NCBI RefSeq assembly: GCF_016107305.1
Contig: NZ_RCVR01000022.1
Location: 31,319-95,318, forward strand
Direction: 5' to 3'
DNA length: 64,000 nt
Source: Roseomonas sp. KE2513
GTDB taxonomy: Bacteria; Pseudomonadota; Alphaproteobacteria; Acetobacterales; Acetobacteraceae
Part shown: piece after piece, positions 1 through 8,573 of the stretch
How positions within the stretch are numbered: position 1 is the first letter of the stretch
Layout: each line of letters opens with the position of its first letter
The notes under the pieces: generated by a model
Database searches by the model: none
The model's input: the letters and a program-made list of their open reading frames with translations, nothing else
Told to the model about the DNA's origin: nothing
Made by a program: the position numbers and the translations under genes

Positions 1-656
1 TGGACTGGGTGGCGGAGAACTGGGAACAGCCGGACGAGGGCATCTGGGAGGTGCGCGGCGGGCGGCAGCACTTCCTGCACTCCCGCCTGATGTGCTGGGT
101 GGCGCTGGACCGCGCGCTGCGCCTGGCCCGCAAGCGCTCCCTCCCCGCCCCACTGCTCCGCTGGGCGGAGGCGCGGGACACCATCCACGCCGACATCCAC
201 GAGAACTTCTGGAACGCCGACCAGCGGGCTTTCGTGCAGACGCGGGGCGGCACGGCGCTCGACGCCTCCTGCCTGCTGATGCCGCTGGTTCGCTTCATCA
301 GCCCGACCGACCCGCGCTGGATCTCCACCCTGCGCGCGGTCGGGGAACGCCTCGTCGTGGACAGCCTCGTGCGCCGCTACGAGGACGAGGCAGTGGACGG
401 CCTCGACGGGATCGAGGGCAGCTTCAACATGTGCTCCTTCTGGTACGTCGAGTGCCTCGCGCGCGCCGGAGACCTCAAGCGCGCGCGCTTCCTCTTCGAG
501 AAGATGCTCGGCTACGCGAACCACCTCGGCCTCTACGCGGAAGAACTAGGACCGGCCGGCGAGCACCTCGGAAACTTCCCGCAGGCCTTCACGCATCTCG
601 CGCTGATCAGCGCGGCCTACTACCTCGACCGGGCGCTATCGGCGGCGGAGATCTGA
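1..656 (+). CDS. GH15 family glycoside hydrolase (glucoamylase/trehalase type), 5'-truncated by window edge
   Basis: Only the C-terminal part, about 217 residues, is present; the reading frame is open from the first base. The stretch ending in the stop at 654-656 carries features typical of the (alpha/alpha)6 barrel of GH15 enzymes: EGIWEVRGG followed by [17 protein letters not shown], then [19 protein letters not shown] and a closing [12 protein letters not shown]. Family knowledge: GH15 proteins hydrolyse terminal alpha-glucosidic bonds, for example in dextrins or trehalose. The substrate cannot be told from this fragment. The gene ends 33 bp before the terminal hairpin of an intergenic repeat and converges on the tctA gene. 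Cytoplasmic or exported location cannot be judged because the N-terminus is missing. Confidence 0.88.
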   Translation, partial: DWVAENWEQPDEGIWEVRGGRQHFLHSRLMCWVALDRALRLARKRSLPAPLLRWAEARDTIHADIHENFWNADQRAFVQTRGGTALDASCLLMPLVRFISPTDPRWISTLRAVGERLVVDSLVRRYEDEAVDGLDGIEGSFNMCSFWYVECLARAGDLKRARFLFEKMLGYANHLGLYAEELGPAGEHLGNFPQAFTHLALISAAYYLDRALSAAEI

Positions 657-689
657 GAGCAGGTCCTGCAGTGCAGAACTGGTGATTCC

Positions 690-923
690 GGGGAGAGGAA
701 GAAGGACTTCTTCCTCTCCCCAAGGCTCCTCACCATCATCTTTTTCTATCGGCTTGGGATGCCCTGCGGCCGGTGCGCCTTGGATCACTGATCCAAGGCG
801 ACTGCACTCACAGGAAGGTTCCGCGAAAGCAGGATGGGGATTCAAAGGCCTCAGGCCCTTGGCGGGCGCGGGACGAACGCTGCGCGTTCACCCGGCGGTC
901 TGGAGAGGGCAGAGCCCTCTTCA
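690..923. repeat. Intergenic structured repeat, copy 1 (hairpins A, M, B)
   Basis: Three hairpins are visible in 234 bp. Hairpin A (690-721) pairs GGGGAGAGGAAGAAG with TTCTTCCTCTCCCC and is followed by a CTTTTT run near 750, so it would work as a terminator for the upstream GH15 gene. Hairpin M (776-800) pairs CGCCTTGGATC with GATCCAAGGCG around the loop ACT. Hairpin B (901-923) pairs TGGAGAGGGC with GCCCTCTTCA. The same three-part layout recurs at 6655-6898 and, shortened and inverted, at 49724-49873. All copies sit between convergent genes. Confidence 0.85.
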
Positions 924-937
924 GGAGCTACCAGCGC

Positions 938-2437
938 CTATCCCTCCGCCCGGCGCTGCCGGAATGCCCAGAGCCGCGGCCCCACCAGCGCCACAACGGC
1001 CAACACGAGAATCGTGGCCGAGATCGGCCGTGTCAGGAAGGTCGTCCAATCGCCCTGGCTGATCGTCAGCGCCTGGCGCAGCGCCTGCTCCGCCATCGGG
1101 CCCAGGATCATGCCGATCACCACGGGCGCGGTTGGGAAGTCGAAGCGGCGCATGAACATCGCGATGATGCCGATGCCGTAGAGCAGCACGAGATCGGTCA
1201 CGGAATTGCTGATCCCGTAGGTGCCGATCGTCGCGAAGACGAGGATGCCCGCGTAGAGCTGCGGCGTCGGGATCTTCAGGATGCGCGCCCAGAGCCCGAC
1301 CAGCGGCAGGTTCAGCACCACGAGCATGACGTTCGCGATGTAGAGCGAGGCGATGAGCGTCCAGACGAGCACCGGCTGCTGCGTGAACAGCATCGGCCCC
1401 GGCTGGATGCCGTAGGATTGGAAGGCCGAGAGCATGATCGCGGCGGTGGCCGAGGTGGGCAGGCCCAGCGTCAGCATCGGGACGAGGATGCCGGCGGCGG
1501 CCGCGTTGTTCGCTGCTTCCGGCCCTGCCACGCCCTCGATCGCGCCCGTGGTGCCGAACTCCTCGCGAAACTCCGGCTTAACCATCTTCCGCTCGGCGTA
1601 ATAGCTCAGCATCGTCGGCATCTCGGTGCCGCCGGCGGGCAGCACGCCGAAGGGAAAGCCGAGAAGGGAGCCGCGGATCCAGGGGCCGATGCTGCGCCGC
1701 CAGTCGGTGGCGCTCATCCAGAGCTTGCCGACCTGGCGCACCTCCTGCCCGCCCTCGACGTGGCGCCAGGCGAGATACATCGTCTCCCCCACCGCGAAGA
1801 GCGCGACGGCGACGAGCACGACGTTCACCCCATCGAGCAGCTCCGGCACGCCGAAGGTGAGGCGCGGCTGGCCGGTCTGCAGGTCGATGCCCACGAGGCC
1901 GAGCATCAGCCCGAAGGCGAGCGAGGTGAGCCCGCGCAGCGCCGAGCCGCCCAGCACCGCGGAGACGGTGACGAAGCAGAGCAGCATGAGGGAGAAGTAC
2001 TCCGCCGGCCCAAGCTTCAGCGCCAGATCCACCACGATCGGCCCAATGAAGGAGATGCCAAGCGTGCCGACCGTGCCGGCCACGAAGGAGCCCACCGCGG
2101 CCGTGACCAGCGCCGGTCCCGCGCGGCCGTTGCGCGCCATCTTCGCGCCCTCCAGCGCGGTGATGATCGAGCCGGATTCGCCGGGCGTGTTCAGCAGGAT
2201 CGAGGTCGTCGATCCCCCGTACATCGCGCCGTAGAAGACACCGCAGAAGAGAATGAAGGCGCCCGTCGCCTCCACCTTGAAGGTGACGGGCAGCAGCAGC
2301 GCGATGGTCAGCGCGGGCCCGATGCCCGGCAGCACGCCGATCGCGGTGCCGAGGAAGCAGCCGAGCAGCGCCCAGCCGAGGTTGATGGGCGTCAGCGCGT
2401 TGGCGAAGCCCAAGGCGAGGCCGGCGACGGAGTCCAT
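938..2437 (-). CDS. tctA: Tripartite tricarboxylate transporter permease TctA
   Basis: This 499-residue integral membrane protein is the large subunit of a TTT-family importer. It works with the small TctB subunit and a periplasmic TctC/Bug binding protein to take up carboxylates using an ion gradient. The N-terminal family motif is clear ([20 protein letters not shown]), and many hydrophobic segments follow, with the typical Gly/Pro-rich loops such as [20 protein letters not shown] and [18 protein letters not shown]. The length matches the family (about 500). Its ATG overlaps the stop of tctB, which implies translational coupling. The substrate cannot be read from the permease. Confidence 0.96.
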   Translation of the reverse strand: MDSVAGLALGFANALTPINLGWALLGCFLGTAIGVLPGIGPALTIALLLPVTFKVEATGAFILFCGVFYGAMYGGSTTSILLNTPGESGSIITALEGAKMARNGRAGPALVTAAVGSFVAGTVGTLGISFIGPIVVDLALKLGPAEYFSLMLLCFVTVSAVLGGSALRGLTSLAFGLMLGLVGIDLQTGQPRLTFGVPELLDGVNVVLVAVALFAVGETMYLAWRHVEGGQEVRQVGKLWMSATDWRRSIGPWIRGSLLGFPFGVLPAGGTEMPTMLSYYAERKMVKPEFREEFGTTGAIEGVAGPEAANNAAAAGILVPMLTLGLPTSATAAIMLSAFQSYGIQPGPMLFTQQPVLVWTLIASLYIANVMLVVLNLPLVGLWARILKIPTPQLYAGILVFATIGTYGISNSVTDLVLLYGIGIIAMFMRRFDFPTAPVVIGMILGPMAEQALRQALTISQGDWTTFLTRPISATILVLAVVALVGPRLWAFRQRRAEG

Positions 2438-2946
2438 CAGATGATTCCCTCCAGCACGCCCGCGCCGATGTTCACGCCGAGCAGCTTCGCGAAAGCGATG
2501 TAGGCGCCGAGCGTCACGAGGATTCCGATCACGAGGTCCCGCAACGGCCGTCTCGACCCGAAGGCGGAGCAGACGAGCACGTACTGGATCGTCGCCGCGA
2601 TGACGAAGCCGAGCCAGTCGATAAGCGCGAGCTGCACGACGAGCCCCGCCCCCAGCAGGCCGAGCGCCCGCCAGTTCGTCGGCGGTGCCGCCATCTCCTC
2701 CTCGAGCCCGTGGCTCCAGCCGCCCTTGGCCGCGGTGGCCGAGAGCCCGATGCCGAGCGCCACGAGGATGGCGCCCACGAGATAGGGGACCGCCTTCGCC
2801 CCCACCTGCGCATAGAGCGGCGATTCAGGGATCGCCCAGGCGGCGTAGAGCACGAGCAGGCCGAGCACGACGACGCCGAGGCCGACGACGAGGTCGGCCC
2901 GCGGCGTCCCGGCTGCCGTTCCTGCCCGGTGGGATAGCTGGTTCAT
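2437..2946 (-). CDS. tctB: Tripartite tricarboxylate transporter small subunit TctB
   Basis: A 169-residue membrane protein with about four hydrophobic helices: one near residues 20-40, one near 52-70, and a longer hydrophobic stretch at 95-160. It fits the TctB family in size, topology and position just upstream of tctA. The small subunit is required for transport in characterised TTT systems. It overlaps tctA at the stop/start junction. A 110-bp spacer separates it from tctC, longer than the other junction, so tctC may be expressed at a higher level. Confidence 0.93.
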   Translation of the reverse strand: MNQLSHRAGTAAGTPRADLVVGLGVVVLGLLVLYAAWAIPESPLYAQVGAKAVPYLVGAILVALGIGLSATAAKGGWSHGLEEEMAAPPTNWRALGLLGAGLVVQLALIDWLGFVIAATIQYVLVCSAFGSRRPLRDLVIGILVTLGAYIAFAKLLGVNIGAGVLEGII

Positions 2947-3056
2947 GCGTTCGTTCCTGGCCCTGCCACGCCGGACTGCGGGCCTCAGAGGGGGCGCCTG
3001 AATGGCACGGCGGCGTGGGAGAGTGGAAGCCGGGGGGGCCGCCCCCGGCCCGCCGC

Positions 3057-4046
3057 TCAGGCCAGCCCGATTTCCTTCAGCACCGCGAGCGTCGCCTCGC
3101 TGTCCTTGCGCAGGAACTCCTCGAAGGCCGGGCCCTCCATGTAGGCGTCCTCCCAGCCGCGCGTCTGCAGCAGCTCCTTCCAGGCGGGCAGCGCGTGCAG
3201 CTCGGCCGCGAAGCGCGCGTGGTTCGCCCGCGCCTCGGCATTGATGCCGGGCGGCGCGAACAGGCCGCGCCAGTTGCCGACGACGATGTCGATCCCGCTC
3301 TCCTTCAGGGTCGGCACGTTGGGGTCGATCCGCGTCTCGCCGCTCGTCGCCAGCGCGCGCATCCGGCCGGACTTGATCTGCTCGGCGAACTCCGAATAGC
3401 CGGAGATGCCCGCCTTCACCTGCCCGCCGAGGATCGCCGCCTGGGCCGGCCCGCCACCGGCGAAGGCGACGTAGGAGGCCTCCCGCGCGCTGCGCCCCAC
3501 GGACTTGATCAGCAGGCCGAGCAGGATGTGGTCAATGCCGCCCGCCGAGCCGCCGCCCACCGCGACGGCGCCGGGGCCAGCCTTCAGCGCGTCCATCAGC
3601 CCCTTGATGTCCCGGATGTCGGAATTGGCGGGCACGACGATGGCCGCGCTCTCGTCCGTCAGCCGGGCGACCGGCAGCACATCCTTCAGTGTCACCGGGC
3701 TCTTGTTGGTCAGCGTGGCGCCGACCATCACGGCGCCGGCCACCATCAGCGCCTCCGGGCGCCCGCGGCGCTGGGCCACGAAGCGCGGCAGGCCCACCGC
3801 GCCGCCGGCACCGCCCACGTTCTCGAACTGGATGGAGCCCACCATGCCCGCCGGACGTGCCACCTGCTCGATCGCGCGGCCCAGCCCGTCCCACCCACCG
3901 CCGGGCGCGGCGGGGATGAACATGCTCAGCGCGGCGTAGCGCTGCGCTCCCTGCGCCCCCGCCTGATTTGCGAAGGGTGCGGCCGCGAGGGGCAGCGCCG
4001 CGGCCCCCGCCAGCAACTGGCGACGGCGGACAAGGTGGCTGTTCAT
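3057..4046 (-). CDS. tctC: Bug/TctC family periplasmic solute-binding protein
   Basis: A 329-residue secreted binding protein with an RRRQLL-type N-terminal signal segment (residues about 7-31, cleavage near AGAQG). Family landmarks include the early pocket loop around PAAPGGGWDGLGRA, the ENVGGAGGAVG motif and GGSAGGIDHILLG. Bug proteins bind carboxylates through two beta-alpha pocket loops. Because it sits first in the tctCBA operon it is the likely cognate receptor of this transporter. The start is supported by a GGGAGG Shine-Dalgarno sequence upstream of the ATG at 4046. The ligand is unknown. Confidence 0.94.
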   Translation of the reverse strand: MNSHLVRRRQLLAGAAALPLAAAPFANQAGAQGAQRYAALSMFIPAAPGGGWDGLGRAIEQVARPAGMVGSIQFENVGGAGGAVGLPRFVAQRRGRPEALMVAGAVMVGATLTNKSPVTLKDVLPVARLTDESAAIVVPANSDIRDIKGLMDALKAGPGAVAVGGGSAGGIDHILLGLLIKSVGRSAREASYVAFAGGGPAQAAILGGQVKAGISGYSEFAEQIKSGRMRALATSGETRIDPNVPTLKESGIDIVVGNWRGLFAPPGINAEARANHARFAAELHALPAWKELLQTRGWEDAYMEGPAFEEFLRKDSEATLAVLKEIGLA

Positions 4047-4284
4047 GCGTGCGTTCCTCCCGGAGGTCAGGTCGCGCCCACCTTAGGCCGGCTCCGCCCG
4101 GAGATGAATTCGCCCCCGGCACCAAAGCCCTGGATGATCGCGTCGGCTTGAACGAACCAGGAGGGGCAGCCGCGAGACCGCGGGGCAACTGTGTCTTTTC
4201 GGCAATTGCGCCGTGGCTTTCATGCGACGATCCTGCACCGCACCACGCCGGGCGGGCCGGCTTGGGACGGACCGGAAGTCTCTC
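4047..4284. promoter_or_regulatory. Divergent promoter region between tctC and the five-repeat protein gene
   Basis: This 238-bp gap separates divergently transcribed genes, so it must hold promoters for both. I could not identify convincing -35/-10 boxes or an operator by eye, and there is no regulator gene next to it. Confidence 0.5.
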
Positions 4285-5769
4285 ATGCGTGGGTTCCTGC
4301 CCGGCTCCTGGCCGGGGTCCAGGGCTGGACTCGGGTTGGTGGCAGGGCTCCTCGCCCTCCTCCTCGGCGCGTTGCCGGCCCCCGCACAGACGCCCGGTCG
4401 GGCGGGCGCTGAGCGTGAGGCGGTGATCGCCAACGAGACCGGCATGGCGGTGCGCGAGCTTTATCTCGCCCCCGCCACGGAGACGGATCCGGGCCCGGAC
4501 CGCCTCGGCGCCGATACCCTGCCGCCCGGCAGCAGCCTTCGCCTTCGCCTCGGGCGCAACCAAGCCTGCGTCTGGTCGCTGCGCGCGATCCTGGCCGACG
4601 AGACGGCCGACGAGCGCCGCGTGGACCTCTGCCGCAGCCCCCGCGTCGTCCTCGGCGACCCCTCCGCTCCCTCGCGGGAGGTGGTGGTCAACAACGACAC
4701 CGACCTCGACCTCCACGAGCTCTACGCAACCCCTGCCGGCGCCCCCCGCGGCCCCGACCGGCTGGGCGCCGAGATCGTGCCCGCCGGCCGCCCCTACCGC
4801 CTCCGCCTCGGCCGCCGGCGCGACTGCGTCTTCGACATTACCGCGGTGCTGGCCGACGGCACCGAGGTCGCGCGCCCGCGCACCGATGTGTGCCGCGGCG
4901 CGCGCGTGACTCTCGCCGACCCCTCCCTCACCTGGCGGGAGATGACGGTCGCCAACCGCTCCGGCCGCGTGCTCGCCGGCCTGCACGTCGTCCCCGGCGG
5001 CCGCTCCCCCGCGCTGAACGCGGAGGAGGGCTGGGGCGTGAACCGGATGGGCAGCGAATCCGCGCCCGACGGCAGCACCTTCCGCCTGCGCCTCCGCCTG
5101 CCCGGCTGCACGGCCGATCTCCGCGCCACTTACGCCGACGGCTCGGCCGAGGCGCGGCGCGATGTCGATCTCTGCCGCCAGGCAGACGTCACCTTCGACG
5201 GCAGCGGCATTCCCCGCCCGCCCGAGCGGGGCGTCACCTTCGTCAACCGCCACCTCGCCCGCATCGACGAGGTCTACGTCTCCTCCTCCACCGAGGGCGA
5301 CTGGGGGCCGGAGCGCCTGCCCGGCGGCCTCGGCCGGGGCGAGCGCCAGCTCCTCACCCTACCCGTGGACTGCGTCGTGGATCTGCGCGTCGTCTTCCCA
5401 ACCGGCGGCGCTGAGGAGCGGCGGGAGGTGAATATCTGCCAGACCGCGGCCATCGTCGTCCGCCCCGGCTGGACGACCGCCGCCCGCCTCGACGAGGGCG
5501 AGGAAGATGAGGGCCCCCGCCCCGGCAGCATCCGCCTGCGCAACACTGCCAGCCTGCCGATCGTGGAGCTCTACATCGACGCGCCCGGCGCGCCGCGCGG
5601 CCCGGACCGCCTCGGCGCCACCGTGCTCGGCCGCAACGAGACGCTTGACGTCGCCCCGCCCGAGGGCGCCGGCTGCGCGGCCCGCCTGACCGCCGTGCTC
5701 CGCGACGGCCGCGAGGCGACGCGCGAGCCCGTGGACCTCTGCGCCGGTATCGAGGTGCCCCTGCCATGA
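4285..5769 (+). CDS. Exported protein with five tandem cysteine-paired repeats, function unknown
   Basis: I do not recognise a named family. I start it at the ATG at 4285, which has GGAAG six bases upstream; an in-frame ATG at 4213 lies before a poorer context. The 494-residue product has an N-terminal signal segment (GLVAGLLALLLGALPAPAQ). Five tandem units of roughly 75-95 residues follow. Each has a pattern like N-x5-V/L-x-ELY, then GPDRLG (variants GPERLP and VNRMG), a LRLRLGR stretch, a mid-unit Cys and a closing VDLC. The two Cys per repeat (ten in all) suggest one disulphide per domain in an oxidising compartment. The unit probably folds as a small beta-sandwich (inference). The stop overlaps the start of the next gene (ATGA), so the two products probably act together in the periplasm. 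Confidence 0.85.
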   Translation: MRGFLPGSWPGSRAGLGLVAGLLALLLGALPAPAQTPGRAGAEREAVIANETGMAVRELYLAPATETDPGPDRLGADTLPPGSSLRLRLGRNQACVWSLRAILADETADERRVDLCRSPRVVLGDPSAPSREVVVNNDTDLDLHELYATPAGAPRGPDRLGAEIVPAGRPYRLRLGRRRDCVFDITAVLADGTEVARPRTDVCRGARVTLADPSLTWREMTVANRSGRVLAGLHVVPGGRSPALNAEEGWGVNRMGSESAPDGSTFRLRLRLPGCTADLRATYADGSAEARRDVDLCRQADVTFDGSGIPRPPERGVTFVNRHLARIDEVYVSSSTEGDWGPERLPGGLGRGERQLLTLPVDCVVDLRVVFPTGGAEERREVNICQTAAIVVRPGWTTAARLDEGEEDEGPRPGSIRLRNTASLPIVELYIDAPGAPRGPDRLGATVLGRNETLDVAPPEGAGCAARLTAVLRDGREATREPVDLCAGIEVPLP

Positions 5770-6620
5770 TTCGCCTCCTCGCCCTCGCCCTCCTCCTGCC
5801 CCTCGCGGCCCGCGCGCAGGGGACGCAGCCTCTCACCCCGGTGCCGGAAGCCCTGCGCGGCGCCTGGTTCGCGGGCGACTGCGCCTCCCCCGCGACCATG
5901 CTCGTCCTCTCGGCCCGCGCTGCTGCGCGCGCGCCGTCCGACGGGCCCGCCCGCCTGCTCCGCTTCACCGAGACGCGCTCGGCTGCCGGCTGGACCATCG
6001 GCACCGGCCGGGGCGCGGAGGCCCCGCGCCTCCTCCTCCGTGCGGCCGGCGACGCGCTGGAAACCGCCGAGCCCACCAACAAGACCCGCGACGACCGCCT
6101 GCCAGGCGATACCCCCGTCACCAGCTGGCGACGCTGCCCCGCCACCCCGCTTCCCTTCGCGGCCCAGGGCGAAGGCATCGCCTTCCTCGGCGCCATCGAG
6201 GTGCTGGAAGCCGCCTGCGGACCCGGCACCGGCCCTGGGGCTGGCAGCGTACCGGACTGCGCCGCCGCCATTATCCGGGTGGGCGACGTCTCCGGCGACA
6301 ACCTCCTCGGCACGGCGGAACTCGCCCGCCTCTTCCGCGGTGCGGCCTGGCTGATCTCCATTCAGTCCGAAGCCACGCCGGAACTCGCGGGCCTCGCCGG
6401 CGGCGCCGGCACCCTCGGCGGCCTGGCCGCGGCGAAGGTGGCCCTCGAAAGCCTCGACTACGACGGCGACGGCCGCCTCTCGGCCCGCGAACTCGCCCAG
6501 GACCGCACCACCCTCGCCACCACCGGCGATGCTCGCGGACGGCCGCTGGCTCTCGAACGCCTGTCCGAAGGCGTCTCGCTCCTGCGCGGGGTGATCGAGG
6601 GGCTGCTGGGGACGGAATAG
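5766..6620 (+). CDS. Exported EF-hand protein, partner of the five-repeat protein
   Basis: A 284-residue protein starting with a signal peptide (MIRLLALALLLPLAARAQG). The first domain (about 25-130) contains GAWFAGDC, a GW(T)IGTG segment and WRRC, and looks like a small disulphide-bonded lipocalin-like or inhibitor-like domain; this is inference. The C-terminal half holds one good EF-hand loop, DYDGDGRLSARE, near residue 235 and a less regular one, GDVSGDNLLGTAEL, near 178, so calcium binding is likely. It overlaps the upstream gene by 4 nt. The gene ends 34 bp before a terminator-like hairpin. Its biological role is unknown. Confidence 0.8.
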   Translation: MIRLLALALLLPLAARAQGTQPLTPVPEALRGAWFAGDCASPATMLVLSARAAARAPSDGPARLLRFTETRSAAGWTIGTGRGAEAPRLLLRAAGDALETAEPTNKTRDDRLPGDTPVTSWRRCPATPLPFAAQGEGIAFLGAIEVLEAACGPGTGPGAGSVPDCAAAIIRVGDVSGDNLLGTAELARLFRGAAWLISIQSEATPELAGLAGGAGTLGGLAAAKVALESLDYDGDGRLSARELAQDRTTLATTGDARGRPLALERLSEGVSLLRGVIEGLLGTE

Positions 6621-6654
6621 CGCCCGGCTTTCGGCGGGTAGCGCTTGTGCCTCC

Positions 6655-6898
6655 GGGGAGAGGAAGAAGGAATTCTTCCTCTCCCCGTACCCCTCGCCAT
6701 CATCTTCTTTTATCAGTTTGGAACACTTGGCGGCCGGTGCGCCTCGGGTCGTGGACCCGAGGCGACTGCACGCGCAGGAAGGGCGCCCGCAAAGGGAACC
6801 AGCCTCAGATCACCGCATCCGCGCCAGCCAGACGCAGGTCCAGGGTTGGACCTATAGGTCCAACCAGGCTGGTCCGGAGAGGGCAGCGCCCTCTCCGG
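6655..6898. repeat. Intergenic structured repeat, copy 2 (hairpins A, M, B plus a perfect palindrome)
   Basis: Hairpin A (6655-6686) pairs GGGGAGAGGAAGAA with TTCTTCCTCTCCCC and is followed by a CTTCTTTTAT tract. Hairpin M (6740-6764) pairs CGCCTCGGGTC with GACCCGAGGCG around the loop GTG. Hairpin B (6874-6898) pairs CCGGAGAGGGC with GCCCTCTCCGG. Between M and B this copy also has a 22-bp perfect palindrome at 6844-6865. Relative to copy 1, two base pairs of hairpin M differ, and both differ on both strands, so pairing is preserved. It lies between the convergent EF-hand and NUDIX genes. Confidence 0.87.
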
Positions 6899-6916
6899 GG
6901 GCCGCGAGCGGCGTCT

Positions 6917-7453
6917 TCAGACCAGTCCCTTCAACCGCAGCAGCCCGAAGGCGGCCATGCTCATCGCGTCGCGGATCACGCCGTCGCGCAGCATGGCTTC
7001 GAGTTCCGCCATCGGGAAATCCCGGCAGATAAGGTCCTGCTCCGTCGCTTCGCGGGAGGTCTCGCCGCGCGTCAGTTCGGTTGCCAGGAAGACGTGGCCG
7101 CGCTGGTTGCAGTAGCCGGCGCCCTGAAACATCTCCCCGGCATAGGTCATGCGCCCGGCGACGAGGCCGGTCTCCTCGCGCAGTTCCCCGGCGGCAATGG
7201 CGGCCGGGTCGGTGCCGGGGCGGGTTTCCCACATGCCCATGACGAATTCCCACAGGCGCTCGCGCACGGGATAGCGGTACTGCTCGACGAGCGTCACGCG
7301 GCCGTCCTGCACGGGCACCACCACCACGAAGTCCGAGCGCTCGACGACGCCGTAGAGGCCCTGGCTGCCGTCGGCGCGGCGGATGATGTCCTCGCGCACG
7401 CGCGTCCAGGGGTTCTCGTAGGTGATGCGCGTCGAAAGCGTCTCGATGGTCAC
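6917..7453 (-). CDS. NUDIX hydrolase (ADP-ribose pyrophosphatase-like)
   Basis: A 178-residue protein. I use the GTG at 7453, whose bases overlap the stop of the preceding ketoreductase gene (GTGA), as seen at most junctions of this operon. NUDIX features are VEQYRYPVRERLWEFVMGM followed by AAGELREETGLVAGRM; the central GELREETG fits the catalytic helix but the first half of the box is degenerate. The QYRYPV and LWE pattern resembles nucleoside-diphosphate-sugar hydrolases such as ADP-ribose pyrophosphatase. It is the last gene of the aryl-polyene-type operon. Its role there is unclear and it may simply be co-transcribed. Confidence 0.88.
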   Translation of the reverse strand: MTIETLSTRITYENPWTRVREDIIRRADGSQGLYGVVERSDFVVVVPVQDGRVTLVEQYRYPVRERLWEFVMGMWETRPGTDPAAIAAGELREETGLVAGRMTYAGEMFQGAGYCNQRGHVFLATELTRGETSREATEQDLICRDFPMAELEAMLRDGVIRDAMSMAAFGLLRLKGLV

Positions 7454-8166
7454 GCCATTCCCCCGTTGATCGAGATGACCTGCCCGGTGATGTAGGCCGC
7501 GCGATCGGAGGCGAGGAAGGCCACCAGCTCCGCCACCTCCTCCGGGCGGCCGGCCCGGCGGGCGGGCACCATCGCGCGGATCTGTTCCTTGGTGAACGCC
7601 TCCGCCGCGGGGCTCTCGATCAGGCCGGGGGCGACGGCGTTCACCGTCACCCCGCGTGGCGCGCACTCCATCGACAGCGACTTCACCGCGCCGTGCAGCC
7701 CGGCCTTGGCCGCGGCGTAGTTCGCCTGGCCCCGGTTGCCCATGACGCCAGAGACGGAGGAGATGGCGACGATCCGCCCGCGGCGCGTGCCGATCATCGG
7801 CAGCAGCAACGGCTGCACGAGGTGGAAGAAGCCGTTCAGCGACACGTCCACCACGGAATGCCACTGGCGCGCGGACATGCCGGCCATCGGCGCGTCGTCA
7901 TGCGTGCCGGCGTTGTGCACCACGGCCTGAATGGCGCCGCCCTCCAGCAGCCGCGCGAGAGCGGCCTCGCAGGCAGCGGCGTCCGTCAGGTTGAAGGCCA
8001 CGGCCTCCGCGCTGCCGCCGGCCGCCGCGATCTCCGCCGCGACGGTGCGCGCCCGCTCCGGGTTGCCGCTGCCGTGGACGATAACATGATGCCCGTCCCG
8101 CGCCAGCGCACGGGAGATGGCGGCGCCGATCGGGCTCGCGCCGCCGCTGACAAGCGCGCGGATCAT
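7450..8166 (-). CDS. apeQ: 3-ketoacyl-ACP reductase of the aryl-polyene-type cluster (FabG/ApeQ-like)
   Basis: A 238-residue short-chain dehydrogenase that would reduce the beta-keto group after each elongation using NAD(P)H. The nucleotide-binding loop is GGASPIGAAIS near residue 8. NAG is present at VVHNAGTHDD. The catalytic Ser sits in VAISSVSG and the Tyr-Lys pair in QANYAAAKAG. The C-terminal VISINGGMA is typical of FabG. It overlaps the dehydratase gene upstream (ATGA) and the NUDIX gene downstream (GTGA). Position next to a KS, a KS-like factor and a hotdog dehydratase supports ApeQ rather than housekeeping FabG. Confidence 0.92.
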   Translation of the reverse strand: MIRALVSGGASPIGAAISRALARDGHHVIVHGSGNPERARTVAAEIAAAGGSAEAVAFNLTDAAACEAALARLLEGGAIQAVVHNAGTHDDAPMAGMSARQWHSVVDVSLNGFFHLVQPLLLPMIGTRRGRIVAISSVSGVMGNRGQANYAAAKAGLHGAVKSLSMECAPRGVTVNAVAPGLIESPAAEAFTKEQIRAMVPARRAGRPEEVAELVAFLASDRAAYITGQVISINGGMA

Positions 8167-8573
8167 GCGGCCTCCGGGATAATGATGGCCGCCTGACCCG
8201 AGAGCAGCGCCTCACCCTCGGCCGAGACCTCGAAGGCGTAGACGAAGCCGCGCGCGGCGCGCGACAGCGCGCGCGCCTCCACGCGCAGGTCCGCCACGAT
8301 GCTGTCCAGCCGCGCGACGCGGAGCGAGACGCCGCGCAGGCTCGCGAGATAGCCCGCTGCCTGCGCCGCCCCGTCGCCCGTCAGCGCCCCGTGCGCGGCC
8401 ATGGCCTGCAGGGCGTACTCCACGCCGCAAACGGCGGGCAGCATCCCGTCCCGCCGCAGCGGGTTCGCGGGGTCACGGTGCGAGACGGCGGCGCAAAGAA
8501 TCGAATCGGCGTCGTGCGACAGCACGCGATCCAGCAGCCGCATCGCGCCGGCATGCGGCACCTGCGGCGTCAC
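8163..8573 (-). CDS. apeP: Hotdog-fold 3-hydroxyacyl-ACP dehydratase (ApeP-like)
   Basis: A 136-residue single hotdog protein starting at a GTG that overlaps the stop of the upstream gene. The N-terminal PHAGAMRLLDRVLSHD is characteristic of the ApeP branch of the hotdog dehydratases, and the central GMLPAVCGVEYALQAMAAHG gives the hotdog helix. In the aryl polyene system of Xenorhabdus, ApeI and ApeP form a heterodimeric dehydratase. An ApeI-type partner is present here at 14500-14787, so the same pairing is likely. Confidence 0.86.
   Translation of the reverse strand: MTPQVPHAGAMRLLDRVLSHDADSILCAAVSHRDPANPLRRDGMLPAVCGVEYALQAMAAHGALTGDGAAQAAGYLASLRGVSLRVARLDSIVADLRVEARALSRAARGFVYAFEVSAEGEALLSGQAAIIIPEAA

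Noticed and set aside
773..2503. Long plus-strand open frame opposite tctA
   Set aside because: It is a His/Arg/Asp-rich shadow of the GC-rich tctA gene in an antisense frame and has no family features.
6844..6865. Insertion-sequence terminal repeat
   Set aside because: No transposase, target-site duplication or second end was found; it belongs to the intergenic repeat copy.
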